The notes under the pieces: model-generated
Seen by the model: the letters and a program-made list of their open reading frames with translations, nothing else
Told to the model about the DNA's origin: nothing
Databases searched by the model: none
DNA from: JAOPZW01 sp963806015
GTDB taxonomy: Bacteria > Actinomycetota > Thermoleophilia > Solirubrobacterales > Solirubrobacteraceae
Length of the DNA: 64,000 bases
NCBI GenBank assembly: GCA_963806015.1
Contig: CAWDWM010000008.1
Coordinates: 1-64,000, forward strand
Direction of reading: 5' to 3'
Part shown: one piece after another, positions 8,706-15,714 of the stretch
How positions within the stretch are numbered: position 1 is the stretch's first letter
Layout of the letters: every line of letters begins with the position of its first letter
Made by a program: the position numbers and the translations under genes

Positions 8706-10367
8706 ATGAACTTCCCCCCGCGCGGTGCACGCGCCCTCCGGTCCCGATGCCGTCCCCTTCTCGGCGTTGTGATCGCGAGCGTCGCCGCCTACGCGGCGCT
8801 CGGCGCAGCCGTCGCGGTTGCGGTGCCTGCCCCCATCCTGGTCTACAGCGGCAACACGTCGCTCAGCCCCGGCACGACCTACGCATCCTTCGGGACCGCC
8901 TCAGGCCGTCCGATCAGCTCGACAACGGTGATGCCGGGGAGCCTCGCCGGCAACGCGTGCGTGCTGCTGAACCTCAACCAGGCGACCTTCAGCGGCGCGC
9001 AGGTCGTGACGCTGTCGGACTACCTCGGCGGCGGGGGCAAGGTGCTGATGATCGGCGAGAACGCCAACTACGCCAACAACGCCGCCTTCCGCACCCTGGC
9101 GACGGCGCTGGGCTCGTCGATGCAGATCCAGAACGACGCCTTCGACCCCGGCTTCCGCGACACCCCCTACATCGACACCGACCCGTTGACCCGCGACGTC
9201 ACGGCCATCAACTACGCCTACACCGCGACCGTCGCCTACAGTGCGCCGGCCCGCAGCCTGGTCCGTCGCTCCGACGGCAGCGACACCATGATGGCCGCTG
9301 AGGCGATCGGCACCGGCGAGCTCATCGCCTTGGGTGATGCCAACGCCTTCACCTCGCCCAGCGGCGACGCCGGCATCTTCGTCGCCAACCTCTGCGGCAT
9401 GCGCCGCACGACCGCTTCGACCGTCTCCTGCACGCCCGCCAGCGCGCTGATCGGCGCGACGGTGACCTGCCTCGCCACCGTCGAAGACAGCGACACGGGC
9501 ACGGCCGTCACCCCCACCGGCGACACCGACTTCTCCCAAGGCGGAACCGGGACCGGCACGTTCGCCAACGCCGGGGCGTGCACGCTGGCCGCCTCCTCGA
9601 CGCCGGGGACAGCGACCTGCTCGGTGACGTACACCGCCTCGACCGCGGGCGCGCAGACGCTCACGGGGGCCTACCACGGCACGAACCTGTCCTACTCCTC
9701 CTCCGACACCGCCGCGCACGTCGCGACGCTGCCGACCCCGCCGACCGCCGTCGGCGGCCAGAGCACCGCGGCCGTGGGCGAGCCCCAGACCTTCCAGGTC
9801 ACGATCCCGGCCGGGGACACCGTCACGCTGCTGGACAACGGCCAGCCGACAACCTCCGTCGCAGTGGCCGATGAAGGTGTCTACGCGCTGAACGCCACCA
9901 CCGGCCTCATCACCTTCACCCCGGCGGCGGGCTTCACCGGTACCGCACGCAGCGCGAACTTCCGCGTGACCGACGCCTACGGGCAGAGCAGCGACGCGAC
10001 GTTCACCGCGACCGTCTCGGCTCCGGCGACCAGCGCCGCGCCGACCAGCGCCGCGCCGACGGCTTCGACTCCGGCTCGCGTGGTGTGCGTCAGTCGCCGG
10101 TCGTTCACGATCCACTTCCGGATCAGCACCGGCGCCAAGCTCCGCAGCCTGCGGGTCTCGCTCGGCAGCAAGCACGCCCGTTCGCTGTCGGTCAAGGCGC
10201 GCAGCATCGCGATCGACATGCGCGGCTACCCCGCGACGAGCGTCCGCGTCAAGCTCCGGGCCAAGACGGCCGCCGGCACGACGCTCAACGCGCAGCGCGT
10301 CTACAAGACCTGCGCCCCGCGCCCGTCGGCGGCGACGCTCGCGACGGTGTACCTCCGCGCCTCCTAG
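8706..10367 (+). CDS. Secreted Ig-like protein with Cys-flanked C-terminal module
   Basis: 553 aa. After a signal segment (PLLGVVIASVAAYAALGAAVAVAVP) there is a globular domain with DYLGGGGKVLMIGENANY and GTGELIALGDANAFTSP, reminiscent of DUF4350/ThuA-like flavodoxin-type folds in secreted proteins. An Ig-like region (GTATCSVTYTASTAGAQTLT), a second beta domain and an Ala/Thr/Ser linker follow. The last ~75 residues run from CVSRRSFTIHFRIS to QRVYKTC and match the end of the protein at 4323-5928 in spacing of Cys, IH, LRS, RSL, and QR.Y..C. Its stop overlaps that of the sigma gene on the other strand (shared CTAG). Role unknown. Confidence 0.75.
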   Translation: MNFPPRGARALRSRCRPLLGVVIASVAAYAALGAAVAVAVPAPILVYSGNTSLSPGTTYASFGTASGRPISSTTVMPGSLAGNACVLLNLNQATFSGAQVVTLSDYLGGGGKVLMIGENANYANNAAFRTLATALGSSMQIQNDAFDPGFRDTPYIDTDPLTRDVTAINYAYTATVAYSAPARSLVRRSDGSDTMMAAEAIGTGELIALGDANAFTSPSGDAGIFVANLCGMRRTTASTVSCTPASALIGATVTCLATVEDSDTGTAVTPTGDTDFSQGGTGTGTFANAGACTLAASSTPGTATCSVTYTASTAGAQTLTGAYHGTNLSYSSSDTAAHVATLPTPPTAVGGQSTAAVGEPQTFQVTIPAGDTVTLLDNGQPTTSVAVADEGVYALNATTGLITFTPAAGFTGTARSANFRVTDAYGQSSDATFTATVSAPATSAAPTSAAPTASTPARVVCVSRRSFTIHFRISTGAKLRSLRVSLGSKHARSLSVKARSIAIDMRGYPATSVRVKLRAKTAAGTTLNAQRVYKTCAPRPSAATLATVYLRAS

Positions 10368-11608
10368 GTCTGGTTGTTGATGACGTCGGAGTTCCTGCGC
10401 GGGAGCGAAGGCGCCCGCGCGCGGGCGGCCTGGCGGACCAGGTGGTCGCGCTCGGCGATGTTCGTGGCTCGGCGGGCGGCCTCGGCGTAGGCCGTGGCGG
10501 CGGCGGGCAGGTCGCCGCCCAGCTCGTGCAGGTGTCCGCAGACAGCGTGCCAGCGGTGCCGCTCGCCGAGCACCTCGCGCAGCGGGTCGGTCTCGCGGAG
10601 CCCGGCGGCGGGGCCGAGGACGTGGCCGACCGCGACCGCGCGCCCGAGCATCGCGGCGGGGTCCTGGCGCACCGGGTCGTCGCTGAGCGCGACGAGGTCG
10701 TCGTACCAGGCGAGGATCTGCGGCCAGTCGGTCTCCTCGGCGCTCGCCGCGTCGGCGTGCAGGGCGGCGATGGCGGCCTCGATCTGGTAGCGCCCGGGGC
10801 GCTGAAGGGCCAGCGCCGATTGCAGCACGCGGACGCCCTCGGCGATCTCGCGGGTGTCCCACAGGCCGCGGTCCTGCCGGTCGAGCGTGACGATGCGACC
10901 CTCTGAGTCGAGTCGCGCCGGGAGGCGGGCGTGGTTGAGGAGCATGAGCGCGAGCAGCCCGCGCGCTTCCGGTTCCTCGGTGGCGAGGGTGAGTTGGCGG
11001 GTGAGCCGGATCGCCTCGCGCGCCAGGTCCACCCGGTCCGCGTGGCCGGCCGTGTAGATGAGGTAGAGCACCTTCAGCACGACGGCGAGGTCGCCGGGCT
11101 GGTCCAGGCGGCGCCCGTCCAGGGCGCGCTTGGCCCGGCTGATCCGCTGCGCCATCGTCGCCTCCGGGACGTAGAAGGCGTCGGCGATCTCCCGGGTGGT
11201 GAGGCCGCCGACGGCGCGTAGGGTCAGCGCCACCTGGGAGGCGGGCGCGAGGTCGGGGTGGCAGCAGCAGAAGAGCAGGAAGAGGGTGTCGTCGCCCTCC
11301 TCGGGACCCGGCCCGTCCACCCGCGGCTCGGCGTGCGTCGCCTCCTCGCGGCGGTGGCGGGCGGCCTCGCTGCGGCGGGCGTCGACGAGCCGCCGGGTCG
11401 CGACCGTCGCCAGCCACGCGCCCGGGTCGCGCGGCGGGTGCTCGGGCCACACCCGCAGCGCCTCCAGCAGCGCCTCCTGCAGCGCGTCCTCGGCGGTATC
11501 AAAGTCCTCGCCCCGCCGGACCAGGCCCGCGAGCACCCGAGGGACGAGGACGCGCAGCGCGGGTTCGGGCGGGACCCCCTTCATCCGTCGCGTCGGCTCG
11601 TCGATCAC
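10364..11608 (-). CDS. ECF42-type RNA polymerase sigma factor
   Basis: 414 aa. The first ~170 residues carry sigma region 2 (DFDTAEDALQEALLEALRVWP, AWLATVATRRLVDARR) and region 4 (LRAVGGLTTREIADAFYVPE, MAQRISRAKR). A long helical C-terminal extension (about 240 aa) with YLIYTAGHADRVDLAREAIRL and tetratricopeptide-like helices follows. Length, the extension and the neighbouring YCII/DGPF gene define group ECF42, which lacks a classical anti-sigma factor and is thought to be controlled through its own C-terminal domain. The GTG start overlaps the upstream stop by four bases (GTGA), so translation is coupled to the YCII gene. Confidence 0.92.
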   Translation of the reverse strand: MIDEPTRRMKGVPPEPALRVLVPRVLAGLVRRGEDFDTAEDALQEALLEALRVWPEHPPRDPGAWLATVATRRLVDARRSEAARHRREEATHAEPRVDGPGPEEGDDTLFLLFCCCHPDLAPASQVALTLRAVGGLTTREIADAFYVPEATMAQRISRAKRALDGRRLDQPGDLAVVLKVLYLIYTAGHADRVDLAREAIRLTRQLTLATEEPEARGLLALMLLNHARLPARLDSEGRIVTLDRQDRGLWDTREIAEGVRVLQSALALQRPGRYQIEAAIAALHADAASAEETDWPQILAWYDDLVALSDDPVRQDPAAMLGRAVAVGHVLGPAAGLRETDPLREVLGERHRWHAVCGHLHELGGDLPAAATAYAEAARRATNIAERDHLVRQAARARAPSLPRRNSDVINNQT

Positions 11609-12024
11609 GCCGGGTCAGTCGTCGTGGGGGCCTCCCACATGACCTCCCGGACGTCGATCCACTCGTACACCGGCTCCCCGCCGGGGCCGGGCTCGGAGGA
11701 GACGTAGGCCGCGAGCTCGAGCGCGCGCTCATGCGACTCGACGTCGATCATGAACCAGCCCGCCACGAGATCGCTGGTCTCGGGCAGCGGGCCGTCGGTG
11801 GTGACCGGCGCGGCGTCCGGGCCGCCGTAGCGCACCCAGGTGCGCGCCGGCGTGAGCGCCTGCGCGCCGACGTACTCCCCGTTCTCCTCGAGCAGCTCGC
11901 GGACGTGCCTTTGGAAGGCCATGTGCGCCTCCACGTCCTCGGGGGCCCACTGGTCCATCGGGGGGTAGGAACGGTGCGGCTCCGGGCCGCCGCGGTAGTG
12001 CTTGAGGAGCAGGTACTTCGGCAT
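11605..12024 (-). CDS. YCII-related (DGPF) protein partnered with ECF42 sigma
   Basis: 139 aa, YCII/DGPF ferredoxin-like fold. It opens MPKYLLLKHYRGGPEP and contains TDGPLPETSDLVAGWFMIDV, where the family's DGPF signature appears as DGPL, and ends with the usual EVRPV-like strand (YEWIDVREVMWEA). The ATG at 12024 was chosen because it has AGGAG six bases upstream; a longer frame adds only 15 unlikely residues. In other actinobacteria DGPF genes are the main targets of ECF42 factors. Biochemical role is still uncertain; small-molecule binding or a YCII-type lyase/dehydrochlorinase has been suggested for relatives. Confidence 0.88.
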   Translation of the reverse strand: MPKYLLLKHYRGGPEPHRSYPPMDQWAPEDVEAHMAFQRHVRELLEENGEYVGAQALTPARTWVRYGGPDAAPVTTDGPLPETSDLVAGWFMIDVESHERALELAAYVSSEPGPGGEPVYEWIDVREVMWEAPTTTDPA

Positions 12025-12096
12025 GGTGGTCTCCTGGTGTCCTGGGCCGCGCCTGTCGTGGCCCTTCACCTGGTGAGCGGAGCCGGTCAGAGCTTC

Positions 12097-12102
12097 TCGA
12101 CA
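12097..12102 (-). promoter_or_regulatory. Possible ECF42 -35 element
   Basis: On the minus strand the hexamer TGTCGA stands about 73 bases before the YCII start. As I recall it, TGTCGA is the reported ECF42 -35 consensus, with a CG(A/T)C-like -10. About 17 bases downstream the sequence is CGCTC, only a partial -10 match. A hexamer this short can occur by chance. Confidence 0.35.
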
Positions 12103-12147
12103 TGAAACCAGCCATCCAGGCCCGAGACCGTCGCCTACCCCTTGGCG

Positions 12148-12576
12148 TCAGTCCCCGCCACGCCACCGCCGGCGCTTCTTCGGCTGCTCACCCAGTGCCG
12201 GCAGCTCGCCGTCGAGGATCTGCTTGGCCAGCAGCAGCGCCTGTGACCACATCGCATCGATGGAGCGGGCGAACTCCGAGTCCTCCGACGTCGCGCCGGC
12301 CCGAAAGGCCTCGGGCGCGGCGTCCCCGTCCGGATCGATCATCAGGTACCGCCGGCCGCCCGGCCACGACACCGAGAGCAGAACGCGCTGGTCGGAGCGA
12401 ACCGCAGTCATGAGCTTGACGTCCTCGCCCGCCGCGACCAACTGCTCGTCACTGAGGGTGTGGTCCTCGACCCACGCCGGCGGCCACAGCGGAATGAAGA
12501 GGTCGTCCATGACGACGTAGTCTTGCGCGTCCGTCGCGGTCGGCCACGGCTGCGCGTCAGCCAAGGGAGCGAGCAC
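12148..12576 (-). CDS. Hypothetical protein (142 aa)
   Basis: Soluble protein without signal peptide or membrane segment. It contains a Trp/Pro-rich patch (LFIPLWPPAWVED), a beta-rich centre (VLLSVSWPGGRRYLMIDPDG), an amphipathic helix (SIDAMWSQALLLAKQIL) and a basic tail (KKRRRWRGG). I do not recognise a family. The GTG at 12576 gives the longest product and has GAGGTG about ten bases upstream; TTG 12564 or ATG 12510 are alternatives. It faces away from the SRPBCC gene, with the two starts touching. Confidence 0.55.
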   Translation of the reverse strand: MLAPLADAQPWPTATDAQDYVVMDDLFIPLWPPAWVEDHTLSDEQLVAAGEDVKLMTAVRSDQRVLLSVSWPGGRRYLMIDPDGDAAPEAFRAGATSEDSEFARSIDAMWSQALLLAKQILDGELPALGEQPKKRRRWRGGD

Positions 12577-13016
12577 TGCCCACGATCCACCTCAAGAAGA
12601 CGACGACGGCGACGCCCGAGCAGTTCGTCGCGGCGGTCACCGACTTCGGGCCGGGCCGCTCGGAGATCTTTGGCTACAGCGCCGACGGCTACCTCGTGGT
12701 GCATGACCAGGGCCCCGGTCACGCCGACGTCACGGAGGGCTCGAACGGCGTCTGGGAACGCCTGCACTACGACTGGTCGGATCCCAACCGCGTCGTCATG
12801 ACGACCACCGACTCCAACGTGTGGGGAGGCCGCTCAGGCCACACCTACACCCTGACGCGCAAGCCCGACGGTACGACCGACGTGGACGTCGTCGTGGTCC
12901 GCGAGGGCAAGAACCTCAAGGGCCGGATGCTCGGGCTCGCGGTCGGGATCCTCGGCGCGCGCGTCCTGGGGAAGGCGTTCGGCAAGACCCTCAGGGCCAT
13001 CGAAGCCAGGAACTAG
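12576..13016 (+). CDS. SRPBCC-fold protein with probable CTG start
   Basis: The protein reads [L/M]PTIHLKKTTTATPEQFVAAV, then GYSADGYLVVHDQGPGHADV, WERLHYDWSDPNRVVMTTTD and a C-terminal segment KGRMLGLAVGILGARVLGKA. This is the helix-grip START/SRPBCC pattern used for binding hydrophobic ligands. There is no ATG, GTG or TTG before residue 40 (GTG 12696), which would remove the first strands. CTG at 12576 is preceded by AAGGGAG with six bases of spacing and gives the expected N-terminus, so I annotate it as the start. Ligand unknown. The last helix is hydrophobic and might touch the membrane. Confidence 0.65.
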   Translation: MPTIHLKKTTTATPEQFVAAVTDFGPGRSEIFGYSADGYLVVHDQGPGHADVTEGSNGVWERLHYDWSDPNRVVMTTTDSNVWGGRSGHTYTLTRKPDGTTDVDVVVVREGKNLKGRMLGLAVGILGARVLGKAFGKTLRAIEARN

Positions 13017-13025
13017 GCTTTGCGC

Positions 13026-13280
13026 ATGCCCAAGCGCGACCGTCCGCAGGGGTCCGAGCCGTTCGACGTGACGTTGCCCGAGGGCTTCGAGCTCGGGGAG
13101 CACCAATCGGCGCTCGAGGCCGCGGCGAAGCAGGCAGGCTGGACGATCGAGCGCGATGGCGCGACCATCGCGGTGCGCGACGTCTGGACCGAGAATCAGG
13201 ACCACGCGGCGTGGCTCGTCGCGACGAAGGTGGGCTTGCCGCTCGAGAGGGTCACCGTGTGGGCTGGCCGCGAGTCGTAG
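13026..13280 (+). CDS. Hypothetical small protein (84 aa)
   Basis: Begins ATG at 13026 (MPKRDRPQGSEPFDVTLPEG), nine bases after the stop of the SRPBCC gene, so probably in the same transcript. Contains an alpha helix (HQSALEAAAKQAGWTIERDG) followed by beta-like VRDVWTENQDHAAWLV and VGLPLERVTVWAG, a small alpha/beta protein. No family recognised. Codon usage is like its neighbours, supporting a real gene. Confidence 0.55.
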   Translation: MPKRDRPQGSEPFDVTLPEGFELGEHQSALEAAAKQAGWTIERDGATIAVRDVWTENQDHAAWLVATKVGLPLERVTVWAGRES

Positions 13281-13290
13281 CGCGGCGCCG

Positions 13291-13773
13291 CTAGTCCGTG
13301 ACGCGGCGCAGCTCGCCCGGCGCGGCGAGCCGGATCTCGCGGCGGTGCTCGGCGTCGCGGCGGCGGCGCTCGTCCTCGGGCGTCTCCGGCTCGAGCGCGG
13401 GCAGCGGCACGGGCTTCTCGTCTTCACCGAGGGCGACCATCGTGAGATAGGCGGTGCACGTGTGCGTGACCTCGCCGGTCGGCACATGTTCGGCGTCGAC
13501 GCGCACGCCGACCTCCATCGACGTGCGCCAGGTGGCGTTGACCGTCGCTCGCAGCGTGATCACGTCGCCGACCTTGACGGGCGCGCGGAACTGCATCGCG
13601 TCCACCGCGGCCGTCACGACGCGCCCGCCCGCCAGGCGCGTCGCAGCGATCACCGCCACGTCGTCGCACAGCTTCATCACCCAGCCGCCGTGGACGTTGC
13701 CGGCCAGGTTCGCATCCTGGACGCCCGTGCGGTAGGTGAGCACCGAGATGGTCTCCGCGGGGCGCCGCGCCAT
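13291..13773 (-). CDS. Acyl-CoA thioesterase (hotdog fold)
   Basis: 160 aa. Single hotdog domain of the YciA/BFIT-type acyl-CoA hydrolases: DANLAGNVHGGWVMKLCDDV, the active-site HGG with Asp, then AATRLAGGRVVTAAVDAMQF, VKVGDVITLRATVN and THTCTAYLTMVAL. These enzymes cleave long- or medium-chain acyl-CoA to free acid and CoA. The C-terminus is a charged helix (PEDERRRRDAEHRREIR). It ends convergently with the small gene upstream and stands before the HdeD-like membrane gene on the same strand. Confidence 0.88.
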   Translation of the reverse strand: MARRPAETISVLTYRTGVQDANLAGNVHGGWVMKLCDDVAVIAATRLAGGRVVTAAVDAMQFRAPVKVGDVITLRATVNATWRTSMEVGVRVDAEHVPTGEVTHTCTAYLTMVALGEDEKPVPLPALEPETPEDERRRRDAEHRREIRLAAPGELRRVTD

Positions 13774-13778
13774 GGCGA

Positions 13779-14333
13779 TCAGCTGGCCAGATCGCCTTCC
13801 AGCTTGCGCAGCTGCCAGCCGGCGAAGATGAACAGGGCTCCGCGCACGATCAGGACGATGCCGATGATCACGGCCAGCGTCGCCAGGCCGAGGTCCGGCC
13901 AGGCCAGGATGACGATGCCCGCGATCACGTCGAGGATCGCGGTGAAGATGTTGCCGCCGCGCCCCTCGGGCGTTACCAGCGCGACGATGAACCGCACGAC
14001 GCCGGCGACCACGAACCAGACGCCGATGATCAGGGTGAAGACCACGAGCGTGTCGAAGGGCTTCTTGATCAGGACCAGGCCGGCGATCGCACTGAGCACG
14101 CCGATGATCGCCAGCAGGCCGCGGCCCTCGCCCTTGCCGAAGATCGAGCCCAAGATCGCGAGCACGCCGTCGACCAGCAGGAAGATGCCGGCGATGACGG
14201 TGAACGTACTCAGGGTCTCATGCGGCGAGACGACGAAGAACACGCCGACGCCGAAGGTTGCGACGCCGAACAGCGCGGGCACCCACCACAGGCTCGTGAT
14301 CGGGCGTAGCTCGTCAGCAGCGGTTGCGGACAT
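13779..14333 (-). CDS. HdeD/DUF308 family membrane protein
   Basis: 184 aa, six predicted transmembrane helices in three hairpins (for example WWVPALFGVATFGVGVFFVV, LLAIIGVLSAIAGLVLI, FTLIIGVWFVVAGVVRFIVA, AILDVIAGIVILAWP, LAVIIGIVLIVRGALFIFAG). This is the DUF308 pattern of HdeD-type acid-stress proteins; the biochemical role is not known. The start at ATG 14333 follows GAGG with moderate spacing. It lies 11 bases after the DUF7144-like gene, likely one operon of stress-type membrane proteins. Confidence 0.85.
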   Translation of the reverse strand: MSATAADELRPITSLWWVPALFGVATFGVGVFFVVSPHETLSTFTVIAGIFLLVDGVLAILGSIFGKGEGRGLLAIIGVLSAIAGLVLIKKPFDTLVVFTLIIGVWFVVAGVVRFIVALVTPEGRGGNIFTAILDVIAGIVILAWPDLGLATLAVIIGIVLIVRGALFIFAGWQLRKLEGDLAS

Positions 14334-14344
14334 GGAGGGTGACC

Positions 14345-14734
14345 TCAGGCCATCGTGTTTGTCTCGGGGGCCTTGGCCAGCTCGTAGAGGATGATGATGG
14401 CCAGGGCGAAGATGCACAGCGACCAGAACGGGTACGCGGGAATCGACAGCAGCGCCGAGATGGCGCTCAGGCCGGCGGTGATCATGCCGAACCAGCGGCC
14501 GAAGCCTCCGCCGGAGGCCAGCGAGAACGCTGCGAGCATCTGGAGCACGCCGAGGATCAGGGTGATCCAGCCCCAGGTGTGCAGCGAGCTGATGATGTAC
14601 TTCTGGTCGGCGATGAAGAACTTGGCATCGCCGATCGCGGCGATTCCCCAGATGATGTTGAGGACACCGGCGAGCAGGAGCAGCGCAGCAGCGAAGACCC
14701 ACCACCCGGTGACTCTGGCGTCATTGCGGGCCAT
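14345..14734 (-). CDS. DUF7144-like four-helix membrane protein
   Basis: 129 aa with four transmembrane helices (GWWVFAAALLLLAGVLNIIW, WITLILGVLQMLAAFSL, WFGMITAGLSAISALLSIPA, FWSLCIFALAIIILYEL). The GVLNIIWGIAAI and YPFWSLCIFALAIIILYELA signatures are typical of a widespread actinobacterial family. I chose ATG 14734 because AGGAGG sits five bases before it. First gene of a two-gene operon with the HdeD-like protein. Function unknown. A GCGGGCC/GGCCCGC hairpin (14754-14777) lies upstream. Confidence 0.8.
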   Translation of the reverse strand: MARNDARVTGWWVFAAALLLLAGVLNIIWGIAAIGDAKFFIADQKYIISSLHTWGWITLILGVLQMLAAFSLASGGGFGRWFGMITAGLSAISALLSIPAYPFWSLCIFALAIIILYELAKAPETNTMA

Positions 14735-14861
14735 CACGACCTCCTAGGTGCACGCGGGCCCGAAGGGGTCGGCCCGCCGTGTGTAGCCGTCGGTTCGACG
14801 ACAGGCCTGACATTCCTGCCGCCCGAGCGCGCATGGGCTCGCCGCTACTAGCCTGCGGGCA

Positions 14862-15693
14862 ATGACGAGCAAGACGTGGTTCATCACGGGAACGTCGCGC
14901 GGGTTCGGCCGCGAGTGGGCGAGCGCGGCGTTGCGTCGCGGCGACCGTGTGGCAGGGACGGCGAGAGATCCCGGCACGCTCGACGACCTGGTGCAGGAGC
15001 ACGGGAACGCGTTGCTGCCCATGGCGCTCGACGTGACCGACCGCGACGCCGCGTTCGACTCGGTGCGCCGCGCGCACGAGCACTTCGGGCGCCTCGACGT
15101 CGTCGTCAACAACGCCGGCTACGGCCAGTTCGGGATGGTGGAGGAGATCAGCGAGCAGGAGGCTCGCGATCAGATCGAGACCAACCTGTTCGGGGCGCTG
15201 TGGGTGACCCAGGCGGCGTTGCCGCTCCTGCGCGAGCAGGGCGGTGGCCACATCGTGCAGGTCTCGTCGATCGGCGGCATCTCAGCGTTCGCGGGCATCG
15301 GGATGTATCACGCCTCGAAGTGGGCGCTGGAGGGGCTCAGCCAGGCGCTCGCGCAGGAGGTCAAGGGCTTCGGCATCCACGTGACGCTGGTCGAGCCGGG
15401 CGGGTTCTCCACGGACTGGGGCGGGTCGTCGGCGCGCAACGCCCAGCCGCTGGACGCCTACGCGGAGGCACACGAGGCGTCGCGGCAGCGCCGAGCGCGG
15501 GGCGCGAGCGCGGCCGGCGATCCGACCGCCTCCGCGCAGGCCATCATGCGCGTGGTCGACGCCGACCCGCCCCCGTTGCGCGTCTTCTTCGGCCGCGCCC
15601 CGCTGGGCATCGCCGAGCAGGACTACGAAGGCCGGGTGGCGACCTGGCGCGAGTGGCAGCCGGTCGCCGAGATCGCGCAGGGCGGCCCACTAG
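14862..15693 (+). CDS. Short-chain dehydrogenase, stop codon lost by frameshift
   Basis: Classical SDR: cofactor motif TGTSRGFG (TGxxxGxG), NNAGYG, catalytic Ser in VSSIGG, and YHASK (YxxxK), then VEPGGFSTDWGG. NAD(P)-dependent oxidoreductase; substrate unknown. Homologous sequence ends at about EWQPVAEIAQGG, but the frame has no stop there and runs 740 bases on, out of frame through the next gene. Removing one C from the CCC run at 15686-15688 gives GGC GGC CAC TAG, a stop at 15691-15693, 21 bases before the next ATG. I therefore end the gene there. A real read-through tail of about 245 residues seems unlikely. Confidence 0.8.
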
Positions 15694-15714
15694 GGCCCAG
15701 TAGGGTCCCCGGCC

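Noticed and set aside
8901..11450. 849-codon minus-strand frame
   Set aside because: Covers a real plus-strand gene and overlaps the sigma gene in another frame; low-complexity sequence only.
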